In this document: positions 1-8,404 of the stretch, piece by piece | How the letters are laid out: each line of letters opens with the position of its first letter | Numbering within the stretch: position 1 is the stretch's first letter | Assembly (NCBI GenBank): GCA_017744605.1 | Contig: JAGIAZ010000001.1 | Span: 372,001 to 436,000 of the forward strand | Source: Sphingobium sp. | Lineage (GTDB): Bacteria; Pseudomonadota; Alphaproteobacteria; Sphingomonadales; Sphingomonadaceae | Length of the DNA stretch: 64,000 nucleotides | Reading direction: 5' to 3' | Made by a program: the position numbers and the translations under genes | The notes under the pieces: model-generated | Told to the model about the DNA's origin: nothing | The model's database searches: none | What the model saw: the letters and a program-made list of their open reading frames with translations, nothing else

Positions 1-1
1 T

Positions 2-232
2 CCGATCGAACGGCGCACGCGACGCCTCGCGCTGCTGGAGTTGGTGGCCGGCACGCTCATTCTCTATCCACGCTATGTCGATCCGGCGACCGGCCTACCG
101 TGCTCTCCCGAAATATTGGTGCAACGGCATCTCGCCGGATGGAAGCCAAGATCCACGATCCTCAGTCGGCTGCGAGGCCTCCAAGGCAAAGCGGTCGTCG
201 CAGGTCGGCGTCTCGCAGGAGCGGCGGCATGA
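2..232 (+). CDS. kpsC: KpsC C-terminal end (capsule Kdo-linker glycosyltransferase), cut by window edge
   Basis: The reading frame is open from the window edge to a TGA at 230-232 and encodes the last 76 residues of a protein. The segment LYPRYVDPATGLPC followed by a Pro-Glu pair is the typical C-terminus of KpsC. In group 2 capsule systems KpsC is a cytoplasmic beta-Kdo transferase that extends the poly-Kdo linker on phosphatidylglycerol. Its stop overlaps the ATG of the next gene (ATGA at 229-232), so the two are translationally coupled. Only the tail is visible, so domain content and catalytic residues cannot be checked. The identification rests on this motif and on the kpsS neighbour. Confidence 0.8.
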   Translation, partial: PIERRTRRLALLELVAGTLILYPRYVDPATGLPCSPEILVQRHLAGWKPRSTILSRLRGLQGKAVVAGRRLAGAAA

Positions 233-1476
233 CACAGCGGCAGCCAGGCAGCTTTCTCTTCCTGCAAGGTCCGCCGGGTCCCTTCTTCGCGCACCTGGCG
301 GCAGGACTCGAAGCCGAGGGCCATCGGTGCAACCGCATCAATTTTCACGGCGGCGATTGGCTGGATTGGCGGCGGCAGGCACTCAATTTCACAGGCGACC
401 TGAACGCCTGGCCGGACTATCTCGATAACGTCCTCACCGATCTCGCCGTCACCGACATCATCCTCTTCGGCGACTGCCGCCCGCTCCATGAGCGCGCGGT
501 CACGCTCGCGAATGAGCGGCGGGTGGTCGTCCATGTCTTCGAGGAAGGCTATATTCGGCCCGACTGGGTCACGCTCGAGCGCGGCGGCGTCAACGGGCAT
601 TCTCGCCTTCCGCGCGACCCGCAGGCCTATCTGCGCCTAGCGGAAGGGTTGCCCGCGATCCCGGCCTATCCGCCGATCCCCGCCTCGTTCCGGCAGCGTG
701 CACTCGAAGCGCTCGCTTATTTCACGGCGGGCTGGCTGCTGAGGCCCTGCTACCCGCGCTACCGATCGCACCGGCCTTATCCGGCATCGATGGAATTCCT
801 GGGCTGGGCGCTGCGCTTCGCCACCCGGCCGATCTCCCGCGTTCGCGCCGCGATCACCCAGCGGCGGCTGGGGCGAAACGCGTATTTCGTGCTGCCGCTG
901 CAACTCGATTCCGACCATCAAATCAGAACCCACTCGCCATTTTCCGGGATGACGGAAGCGATCGCACAGGTCGTCTCATCCTTCGCCCGACATGCGCCGG
1001 CCGACACCATGCTGGTGATCAAGGAGCATCCTCTGGACAACGGCCTCAAGGGCTGGCGGAAGGTTGTCTACCGTATCGCGCGCGCCTCCGGCGTATCGCG
1101 GCGGACCCTCTTTCTTGAACATGGCGATATCCAGGCGCTTGTGACCCGCGCCGCGGGCGTCGTGACGGTCAACAGCACGACCGGTACGCTCGCGCTCTCG
1201 GCGGGCACACCGGTCGCGGTGCTGGGAGTTGCGGTTTACGATCTCGCCGGGGTTACGCATCAGGGCGAACTGGACACGTTCTGGGTTGCGCCCGGAAAAC
1301 CGCAGCTCGAAATATATGACGCATTCTGCCGGGTGCTCGTCTCCCGCTGCCTGCTGCGCGGCGGCTTCAGCAACGAAAACGCGCGCGCTCATCTACTGCC
1401 CGCCACCGTCGCGAAGCTCTGCCAGCGCATCGACGTCGACACCATGGATCCACCAGCGCGTACGGTGAGCGCATGA
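229..1476 (+). CDS. kpsS: KpsS-type capsular polysaccharide beta-Kdo transferase
   Basis: This 415-residue protein starts at the ATG overlapping the kpsC stop; a longer in-frame start at 100 would run inside kpsC. Family hallmarks visible are EEGYIRPDW at about 105-113, KEHP at about 265 and VNSTTGTLAL near 314. KpsS places the first Kdo on the lipid acceptor and KpsC extends it, giving the conserved glycolipid end of group 2-type capsules; this is family knowledge. The length matches KpsS (about 390-420). It is a cytoplasmic, membrane-associated enzyme with no membrane segment seen. The stop overlaps the following glycosyltransferase start (ATGA at 1473-1476). Confidence 0.9.
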   Translation: MTQRQPGSFLFLQGPPGPFFAHLAAGLEAEGHRCNRINFHGGDWLDWRRQALNFTGDLNAWPDYLDNVLTDLAVTDIILFGDCRPLHERAVTLANERRVVVHVFEEGYIRPDWVTLERGGVNGHSRLPRDPQAYLRLAEGLPAIPAYPPIPASFRQRALEALAYFTAGWLLRPCYPRYRSHRPYPASMEFLGWALRFATRPISRVRAAITQRRLGRNAYFVLPLQLDSDHQIRTHSPFSGMTEAIAQVVSSFARHAPADTMLVIKEHPLDNGLKGWRKVVYRIARASGVSRRTLFLEHGDIQALVTRAAGVVTVNSTTGTLALSAGTPVAVLGVAVYDLAGVTHQGELDTFWVAPGKPQLEIYDAFCRVLVSRCLLRGGFSNENARAHLLPATVAKLCQRIDVDTMDPPARTVSA

Positions 1477-2759
1477 ACCTGCTCCCCAGATTGGTCGTGG
1501 GCGAGTGGCGCACCTCGGGGACCTGTTCGAGCTCGCCGCCCGGACAATGGCGGTATCCGCCAGAAGTCGTGCTGGATCTATCCCGGCTGCTGTCGCGCGT
1601 GCGGCACCCCTCCCCGACCGGGATTGACCGGGTGGAGATGGCTTATGCCCGCACGCTCTCCCGGCTCATCCCGGATCGCTTGCGCTTCGCGGCCGTGCAT
1701 CCAACCGGCGTCTATGGGCGCCTGCCCTCCCGAAGCGTCGAGGAGTTCCTCAACCGTACCGAGGAGCGGTGGGAAAGTACCGGCGGTGCTGAACGGCGCA
1801 TGCAAGGGCAACTCGCCGCGGTAAACCATTGCTGGCTTCTGCGGCCTCGTCCCGTGCCGGATGGCACCGCGCAACGCGTCCTGCTCCAGGTGTCTCCGCA
1901 TCATCTGCAGCACTCCGCGATCATTGCGCGGAAGCTGCGCCGGGAATGTGCGCGGTTCGTATGCATGGTCCACGACCTCATCCCGATCACTCATCCCGAA
2001 TATGCCCGACCGACCGGATCCGACCTTCACGAGCGCCGAATGCGATCGGTCGAGACATTCGCCGATGGCATTCTGGCGAACTCGCAAGCCACGCTCGACG
2101 TGTTCCTCCAGCGACCGGAGGCGCATTCGTCCGGGCGCCCGGCTCGGGTGGCGCGGCTTGGCGTGGATCCTACTTGGCTCCGCCCGACGCCTTCGCGCGC
2201 GCCGAATCGCAGCTATTTCGTGTGCCTATCCACGATCGAGCCGCGCAAGAACCATCTGCTGCTGCTCCACATCTGGCGATCGATGATCGAAGCGCTCGGC
2301 GCCGAGCAGGTTCCGACCTTGTATCTGGTCGGCCGACGCGGATGGGAGAACGAGAATGTCGTCGACATGCTCGATCGCTGCCAGACCCTGCGAGGCTGCG
2401 TGCGGGAACTCCCCCGGCTGCCGGATAGTCAACTCCGGGATCTTCTCGCCGGCGCGCGCGCGCTGCTCATGCCGTCCTTCGCGGAAGGGTTCGGAATGCC
2501 GATTTCCGAGGCATTGGCCGCCCGTGTCCCGGTCATCGCGAGCGACATCCCTGCCCATCGCGAAGCAGGCGGCCCGGCGCCCGACTATATTGACCCGATC
2601 GACGGAACCGCCTGGCGCCAGGCCATCCTCGATTATTCCGCGCCGGCGAGCGCGCGCCGCGCCGCGCAGAAGACCCGTCTCTGCCATTGGCATCCAGTCA
2701 CCTGGGACGCGCATGTGAAGACAGCGCTTTCGCTTGTCGAGGAGGTGGCGGCATGCTGA
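1473..2759 (+). CDS. Glycosyltransferase family 4 (GT-B fold), capsule locus
   Basis: This 428-residue protein has the C-terminal signature of retaining GT4 enzymes: STIEPRKNH near 253-259 and FAEGFGMPISEALA near 335-348, which contains the E-x7-E nucleotide-sugar-binding motif, followed by PVIASDIPAHREAGG. The N-terminal part contains HDLIPITHPE, a segment often seen in mannosyltransferase-type GT4 proteins. It probably transfers a sugar from a nucleotide donor during synthesis of the capsule repeat unit. Donor and linkage cannot be told from sequence. It overlaps kpsS by 4 bases and the permease gene by 7, so it lies inside the capsule operon. No signal peptide is seen. Confidence 0.85.
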   Translation: MNLLPRLVVGEWRTSGTCSSSPPGQWRYPPEVVLDLSRLLSRVRHPSPTGIDRVEMAYARTLSRLIPDRLRFAAVHPTGVYGRLPSRSVEEFLNRTEERWESTGGAERRMQGQLAAVNHCWLLRPRPVPDGTAQRVLLQVSPHHLQHSAIIARKLRRECARFVCMVHDLIPITHPEYARPTGSDLHERRMRSVETFADGILANSQATLDVFLQRPEAHSSGRPARVARLGVDPTWLRPTPSRAPNRSYFVCLSTIEPRKNHLLLLHIWRSMIEALGAEQVPTLYLVGRRGWENENVVDMLDRCQTLRGCVRELPRLPDSQLRDLLAGARALLMPSFAEGFGMPISEALAARVPVIASDIPAHREAGGPAPDYIDPIDGTAWRQAILDYSAPASARRAAQKTRLCHWHPVTWDAHVKTALSLVEEVAAC

Positions 2760-3577
2760 CCCGCAAGGAGAGCCTGCGCCGGCTTCTCTGGGAGCTGACC
2801 GACGGATTTGATGCTCAATGCCATGTCGTCGGCGGCATGATCATTCGCGAGCTGCACACCAGATATGGCCGCGACAATATCGGCTATCTGTGGATGCTGG
2901 CCGAACCGATGCTCCTGGCGGGCGCGGTGTCGCTGCTCCATTTCGGCGGGGATCGCGGAGGGAGTCACTATGGCTCGGACCTCCGCGTGATTCCGTTCAG
3001 CCTGACCGGCTACTGCGTCTTCATCATCTTCCGCTCGATCGTGTCCCGCGCCGAAACCACCCTTGAATCGAATAAGGCGCTGCTCTTTCACAAGACGGTC
3101 TCGATATTCGACATGCTTCTCGCGAGGACGTTGCTCGAATTTCTATCGACGGTGACCGCGCTGGCGCTGTTGTTGAGCGGCGCGGTCGCCGTCGGTCTCG
3201 CCGATCCCCCGGCCAGACCGCTCCTGCTTCTCGCGGGCATCGTTCTTTTGACCTGGCTCTCCTTCGCTGTTTCGATGTCGATTTGCGCCGCCACCCATTT
3301 CAGCAAGGCGGTCGCCAAGCTGATCCATCCGGCGGTTTATATCCTGATGCCCCTCTCCGGGGCCTTCTTCGCGCTGAGCTGGATACCCGAGCCCTATCGC
3401 TCCTGGATCGCGTGGCTCCCGATCGTTCAGATCTTCGAAATGGTTCATAGCGGCCAGTTCGAGAGCATCGAGCAGCCGATCTACGACCCGCTGTACATCA
3501 TCGCATGGTGCCTCGGATTGACCGTCCTGGGCCTTCTCTCCCTGCGCGTCCTGCGTCGCCACGTTCACCTGAGCTAG
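2753..3577 (+). CDS. kpsM: Capsule ABC transporter permease, KpsM family
   Basis: This 274-residue integral membrane protein has several hydrophobic segments and the ABC2-type export pattern. The start region contains IIRELHTRYGRDNIGYLW, the amphipathic N-terminal motif of KpsM, BexB and CtrC proteins. ATG 2753 is chosen because it follows GGAGGTGG and overlaps the preceding stop by 7 bases; a start at 2687 would run into the upstream gene. With KpsT it moves the lipid-linked polysaccharide across the inner membrane. Its ATPase partner is not adjacent but about 13 kb away at 16214, also on the plus strand. Confidence 0.9.
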   Translation: MLTRKESLRRLLWELTDGFDAQCHVVGGMIIRELHTRYGRDNIGYLWMLAEPMLLAGAVSLLHFGGDRGGSHYGSDLRVIPFSLTGYCVFIIFRSIVSRAETTLESNKALLFHKTVSIFDMLLARTLLEFLSTVTALALLLSGAVAVGLADPPARPLLLLAGIVLLTWLSFAVSMSICAATHFSKAVAKLIHPAVYILMPLSGAFFALSWIPEPYRSWIAWLPIVQIFEMVHSGQFESIEQPIYDPLYIIAWCLGLTVLGLLSLRVLRRHVHLS

Positions 3578-3581
3578 CCAG

Positions 3582-4859
3582 ATGCCCACCAACCCAGCCT
3601 CCATCGACGATCTGCCGGGATCAGCGAGTTCGCTTCGGCACGCGGCCTATCGCGCCGATGACCAGCCCGAACCGGCACCTGCCCCCCATATCGATTTTAC
3701 CCAGCTCAAGGTGCCGAGGGTCGCGCCCAATGGCTGGGTGGAACCGGAGGATGACGACGATTTCGAAGCACCGAAGTCCAACGCCCGCCTGCTGCTGCTC
3801 GCCCTGCTTTTGATCGTCTTGCCCACGTTGCTCGCCGCCGGCTTCGAATATCTTGTTGCGGCGGACAGATATGAGTCCGAAGCGAAGTTCATCGTTCGCG
3901 CGCCGCAGATGACGCCGAGCTCGACAAGCCTGGGGCAGATGCTGGGCCTTGCGAATGGCACGACACCGGCCGACGCGCACAGCGTTGGCGAATATCTGCT
4001 TTCACATGACGCCGTGGATGCGCTCGGACAAAAGACGCTCACCGGGATATTCCGCCGGCCGGAAGCCGACTTCGCGACCCGGCTATGGTTCGCCGAGCCC
4101 AAACCGGAAACGCTGCTCAAATATTATCGCGACATGGTGCGGGTCACCAGCAGCACGGAAACCGGCATCACCACCCTGAGCGTTCAGACCTTTCGGCCGA
4201 CCGATTCCAAGGTGCTGGCGGATCAGCTGCTTCGGCTGGGCGAAGAACGGGTGAACAGCCTTAATCAGCGCATGCTCAACGACGGCCTGGCCGCAGCGGA
4301 TCGCCAGGTTCGGGATGCCGAAATGGAAGTCGAGCGAACCGCCGCCGCGCTGACCCGGTTCAGGCAATCGCATCGGGATATCGACCCCGAACGTAGCGGC
4401 GCTGCTCAGATCCAGCTCGCCTCTTCGCTGGAACAGGCCGCAGCCACCGCGCGGGCAAACTTCGAAGCCATGGCCGCGAAAATTCCGCCCTCGGCACCAC
4501 AATATGCAGCAGCCGCGCGACAGGTTCACGCGCTGGAAGCACAAGTGAGCGCGGCGCGCGCGCGGATGGCGGGTTCATCCCAATCGCTGGCGGCCGGGCT
4601 TGGCGAATATGAGGAGCTGCGCATCAAGCAGGATTTCGCAGCGAAGCGCTATCAAGCCGCGGCGACCAGCTACCAGGGCGCGCGCGAGCAACTCCTGAAG
4701 CAGCAGCTGTTCATCGTCTCGGTCGTGAAACCCAATCTTCCCGGCAAGGCCTTGTTTCCCAAGAGGCTGTTGACCGTCGCGACGGTCTTCTTCGGCCTCC
4801 TTCTCACATTCTCCGTCGGATGGCTGGTCTTCGCCGGCGTCCGCGAACACGCAGCATGA
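3582..4859 (+). CDS. kpsE: Capsule export inner-membrane adaptor, KpsE/BexC/CtrB family (PCP-3)
   Basis: This 425-residue protein has a cytoplasmic N-terminus of about 69 residues, a membrane helix at about 70-92, a long periplasmic part with heptad-like helices (about 225-375), and a second membrane helix at about 398-419. This is the layout of polysaccharide co-polymerase 3 proteins, which link the KpsM/KpsT transporter to the outer-membrane export channel. The conserved PNLPGKALFPKR sits just before the second helix. The start is 4 bases after the kpsM stop. The cytoplasmic N-terminal tail is longer than in E. coli KpsE (about 382 residues in total). The matching outer-membrane component is encoded at 12332-13477. 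Confidence 0.88.
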   Translation: MPTNPASIDDLPGSASSLRHAAYRADDQPEPAPAPHIDFTQLKVPRVAPNGWVEPEDDDDFEAPKSNARLLLLALLLIVLPTLLAAGFEYLVAADRYESEAKFIVRAPQMTPSSTSLGQMLGLANGTTPADAHSVGEYLLSHDAVDALGQKTLTGIFRRPEADFATRLWFAEPKPETLLKYYRDMVRVTSSTETGITTLSVQTFRPTDSKVLADQLLRLGEERVNSLNQRMLNDGLAAADRQVRDAEMEVERTAAALTRFRQSHRDIDPERSGAAQIQLASSLEQAAATARANFEAMAAKIPPSAPQYAAAARQVHALEAQVSAARARMAGSSQSLAAGLGEYEELRIKQDFAAKRYQAAATSYQGAREQLLKQQLFIVSVVKPNLPGKALFPKRLLTVATVFFGLLLTFSVGWLVFAGVREHAA

Positions 4860-4869
4860 GCGACAAAAG

Positions 4870-7314
4870 ATGATCTCCACCCTGAAACTGAGGAAGTCGG
4901 CGGGCGTGCGCGTCTCCCTGCCCGTACATCGCCTGATCGCCCAGGCCAATCGGGCCCGGACCGAGCAAAACTGGCGGATGGCCGCCGAATGCTATGAAGC
5001 CGCGCTCGAGCGCGACGATCAGCTCACCCATGTCTGGATCCAACTCGGCCACGCGCGGAAGGAACAAGGCGATCTCGGCGCCGCGCATTCCGCCTATCTT
5101 CGCGCGGTGGAAACCGGCGACGGGGACAGCGACGCATATCTCCATCTTGGCCATGTCGCAAAGCTTCGCGGCAACATCCCAGGGGCCGCGCGGCACTATA
5201 TCGAATCTGCCCGGCGCGCGCCTGCCAATTTGGACAGCATCGTTGAAATTCAAACCCTTCTCGCAAGAGGCGCCGACATCGACATGGAAACCCTGCTCAG
5301 CCTGGTTGATGAGGAATTGCATCAACCCGCGTCACGACCCGCTCCTCTGGTCAGCCAGGCGGCCCTGAAGGCCGAAGTCGCGATGAGCGAACTGCTCGCC
5401 GCGCTCGGCCGCGACGGCGGCGAAACGGCTTCGGTGATGGAGCAGACCACGGAAGCCGCGGCATTCATCAAGACGCTGGCGCAGACCTGGAACGACAATC
5501 CCCAGACCGGACAGTCCCAGCCGGCGCTCATTTTCGACGTCTCCGACCTTCTGACCTATTTCAAGAAAGTCCGGTCGCCGACCGGCATTCAGCGCGTTCA
5601 GATCGAGACGATCGTCAGCGCGATGCATGCCGGTACGACCAGCGTGCAAGTCTGCTGCTTTGTTGAGCACCGCGACGAATGGGTCGAGATCCCGGCCACT
5701 CTGTTCCTCCGACTGTGCAAGCTGAGCCTCGACGACGATGCCGGGGAATGGAATGGGGAACTCGCCAAAGCCTTCGTTCTCCTGAACATCGCGGACTCCA
5801 TCCAATTTCCCGATGGAGCCTTCCTGATCAATCTGGGCACGTCATGGTGGCTCCAGAATTATTTCCTTTTCATCAGGCGCGCGAAGCAGATGCACGGCAT
5901 CCGTTACGTGCCCTTCGTCCATGACATGATCCCCGTGCTGCGCGGGGAATTTTGCCCCAAGGTCTTGACCCAGGATTTCATCTCGTGGGCCATCGGGGTT
6001 TTTGAGCATGCCGATTATTTCTTCGTCAATTCGGAGGCGACGAAAAGCGACCTGATCAAGGTCGGCGAATATCTCGGCCGCTCCGTCGACCCGTCGACTG
6101 TTTCCGTGGTTCGCCTCGATGCGGACTACCGCAAGCCGGTCAAACGCGATCGCCCGCTATTGCGCAAATGGGGGCTTCAGGAAGCGAAGTTCGTGCTGTT
6201 CGTCTCGACGATCGAACCGCGGAAAAATCACCTCCGCGTGTTTGATGCCTGGATCTCGCTGCTGCGTCGTCATGGGCCGAAGAAGACGCCGATGCTGGTG
6301 TGCGTCGGCCATCCCGGATGGCTCAACGATGCGATCCACGAACAATTGAACGCGCATGAGAGCCTCCGCAATCACATCCGGATGCTTTCACAGATTTCCG
6401 ATGCTGAACTCGCGCAGCTATACGAAAAGTGCATGTTTACGATTTACCCGAGCCACTATGAGGGCTGGGGTCTGCCGGTCACGGAATCGCTCTGCTATGG
6501 GAAGGTTCCGCTGATCTCCGACGTGTCCTCGCTTCCCGAAGCCGGCGGCCCGTTCGCCGTGTATTTCGATCCAGATTCCACCAATGAGTTCGTCGAGGGG
6601 CTGGAGCGGCTGATGTTCGACGCGGGTTTCCGCCGCGAACGCGAACAGAAAATTCGCACCGAATTCCAGCCGAGGTCCTGGGCCGATATCGCGGAACAAA
6701 TGGCCGGCGACGTCATCGCGTGGAAGGGTGAGGCGCGCGCGATGTATCCGGTCGTGCCCCGTGCCAAGCTCGGCAGCTATCACCCCTTCGGACGCAATCT
6801 CGAGATGCGCGTCTGGCCGGCGATGCGTTCGGGTGAGGTCTATCGCGCAGGGACAAATTGGTGGGGCCCCGACAACTGGGGCTGCTGGGCAAAGCCCGGC
6901 GGCGGGCGGCTGGAGATCGGCCTGCCGAGCGGCACGGCGGTGAGGCTGTATCTGCGTCTGCATGGCTTGCCCTCGACGCCGTGCCCGTTCAGCATCGCGG
7001 TGGATGGCGAGGCGCCCGTCGCGCATGGCACTTTGGGGCCGAGCGAACTGAAATGGGTTCCGGTCGACGTGCCGGCCAGGGCGGAGTTCCTGTCTTCGAC
7101 CAAAATCGAGATATCCAGCGACGCTTGTGAGGATTTGCGCGGGGTGACGGACGATTCCGACCCGCGCGTTGTCTCGATCGGTGTCGCCGGGTTCTTCATC
7201 TGTGAGGAAGAAGATTTCGTCGCGCGTTCGGCATTTCTAGAAGCCGCGGCCCTTGGCAATGTCGACGATCTCGCATTCAATCGCGAACCGTCCAACTACA
7301 TCCCGTTGAGCTGA
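4870..7314 (+). CDS. TPR-containing glycosyltransferase, three-part protein
   Basis: This 814-residue protein begins with tetratricopeptide-like helical repeats (about 15-130; for example AECYEAALERD and GDLGAAHSAYLRAVE). A linker leads to a GT4 glycosyltransferase region (about 215-620) with VSTIEPRKNH near 445-451 and YEGWGLPVTESLCYGKVPL near 530, including the E-x7-E motif. The last 170 residues form a separate domain of unknown family, rich in Trp and Gly at its start (NWWGPDNWGCWAKPGGG), possibly beta-sandwich. It starts 10 bases after kpsE and ends one base before the next gene, so it belongs to the capsule operon. It probably adds a capsule sugar; the role of the tail is unknown. Confidence 0.8.
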   Translation: MISTLKLRKSAGVRVSLPVHRLIAQANRARTEQNWRMAAECYEAALERDDQLTHVWIQLGHARKEQGDLGAAHSAYLRAVETGDGDSDAYLHLGHVAKLRGNIPGAARHYIESARRAPANLDSIVEIQTLLARGADIDMETLLSLVDEELHQPASRPAPLVSQAALKAEVAMSELLAALGRDGGETASVMEQTTEAAAFIKTLAQTWNDNPQTGQSQPALIFDVSDLLTYFKKVRSPTGIQRVQIETIVSAMHAGTTSVQVCCFVEHRDEWVEIPATLFLRLCKLSLDDDAGEWNGELAKAFVLLNIADSIQFPDGAFLINLGTSWWLQNYFLFIRRAKQMHGIRYVPFVHDMIPVLRGEFCPKVLTQDFISWAIGVFEHADYFFVNSEATKSDLIKVGEYLGRSVDPSTVSVVRLDADYRKPVKRDRPLLRKWGLQEAKFVLFVSTIEPRKNHLRVFDAWISLLRRHGPKKTPMLVCVGHPGWLNDAIHEQLNAHESLRNHIRMLSQISDAELAQLYEKCMFTIYPSHYEGWGLPVTESLCYGKVPLISDVSSLPEAGGPFAVYFDPDSTNEFVEGLERLMFDAGFRREREQKIRTEFQPRSWADIAEQMAGDVIAWKGEARAMYPVVPRAKLGSYHPFGRNLEMRVWPAMRSGEVYRAGTNWWGPDNWGCWAKPGGGRLEIGLPSGTAVRLYLRLHGLPSTPCPFSIAVDGEAPVAHGTLGPSELKWVPVDVPARAEFLSSTKIEISSDACEDLRGVTDDSDPRVVSIGVAGFFICEEEDFVARSAFLEAAALGNVDDLAFNREPSNYIPLS

Positions 7315-7315
7315 C

Positions 7316-8314
7316 ATGGATGTCCCGTCCCAGATCGGCGCCAGGAAGGATGTTCTCCTGATCGCCTTTCCCGATTTCGATCCGTTCAACCTCCCCTCGC
7401 GCGCCGTTCTCGGCAACCTTGTCGCCCGGCTTCCACGCATGTCTGTTCATATCGAGGAGCAGTGGGCGGCGGTCGATATGGAGCTTCTGAGAGGGAGGCT
7501 CGCCGAGCGGGCCAGCGCGTTCAAGCGCTGCGTGGTGGTCGGCATCGGCGCGGGAGGGAGGGCCGCCTTGCTGTTCGGCCGCTTGCTCGCGGCCGAACAG
7601 ATCCTCGTCTGGGCTCCCAGCGGCGGCGTTCCCTCGATCGGATTCACGGAAACCGCGACCGCCGCCTACGGGACCAGGGAATTCGACCGTCCCGGCCAAA
7701 CGGTTCATATATGCACGGCGTCGGACACCGAGGCCGCCGATATGGCGCTATTGCGGACCTGCTGGCCGAAGGAGGGCGAAGTCCGCGTGGATCACTGTGA
7801 TCTGCCCTATCCGCTGCTGCCCATGGCGCTGAGAGAAACCGGACGCATGGTTCTCGCCATTCGCTCCGCCGTCAACGGCAAGCCCGGTGAAAAACAGCGC
7901 GACCTTGGCCAATCCTGGAGAACGGCGTTCCGCCACAAAATCGATCTCGACCTTGCAGCAAGCGGGACGGTTCCGGGCGGAGCCTTTCGGCTCGCCGGAC
8001 AGTTCCAGAATTTGGGCCCTCGCCCATTGGACCTCGACGCGCTCAACGCCGAACGCATCCTGATGGGCGCCAGAATCCGCCCGCCGGAAGCCGAGCAGCC
8101 GCACGAGCGCCGATTCCAATTCACCGGATCATCACTGCCCGCCGGAGAAGCCATGCCGTTCCATATCGTCGTTGACAGGGATTGGGCGATGGAGGGAACC
8201 ACAATCAGCATCGCGCTGGTCTGCGAAAGGAGCTTCTGGTTCGACAACTACGGTTTTCCAAGAGCGGATCTACATTTGTCCGATGAGCATCGGAACCATC
8301 GACTGGTGGCTTGA
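7316..8314 (+). CDS. Unknown capsule-locus protein, possibly alpha/beta-hydrolase-like
   Basis: This 332-residue protein was not assigned to a family with confidence. The first half alternates strands and helices and contains VVVGIGAGGRAALLFGRL near 80-97, which resembles a nucleophile-elbow region (G-x-x-x-G) of an alpha/beta hydrolase fold, but the usual serine is replaced by Ala-Gly. The second half looks like a beta-rich domain, roughly comparable in size to the tail of the preceding TPR-glycosyltransferase. No signal peptide or membrane segment is seen. The gene starts one base after the upstream stop, so it is co-transcribed with the capsule genes and may act in polysaccharide synthesis or modification; that is inference. 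Confidence 0.5.
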   Translation: MDVPSQIGARKDVLLIAFPDFDPFNLPSRAVLGNLVARLPRMSVHIEEQWAAVDMELLRGRLAERASAFKRCVVVGIGAGGRAALLFGRLLAAEQILVWAPSGGVPSIGFTETATAAYGTREFDRPGQTVHICTASDTEAADMALLRTCWPKEGEVRVDHCDLPYPLLPMALRETGRMVLAIRSAVNGKPGEKQRDLGQSWRTAFRHKIDLDLAASGTVPGGAFRLAGQFQNLGPRPLDLDALNAERILMGARIRPPEAEQPHERRFQFTGSSLPAGEAMPFHIVVDRDWAMEGTTISIALVCERSFWFDNYGFPRADLHLSDEHRNHRLVA

Positions 8315-8404
8315 TCCGATCACGCCAACCGAATTGAAACGATATTTGTCTCAATCTGGACGGGTCGGACCGATCTTTCAGGTGCCCAGTAGAACAGATG
8401 GCGT

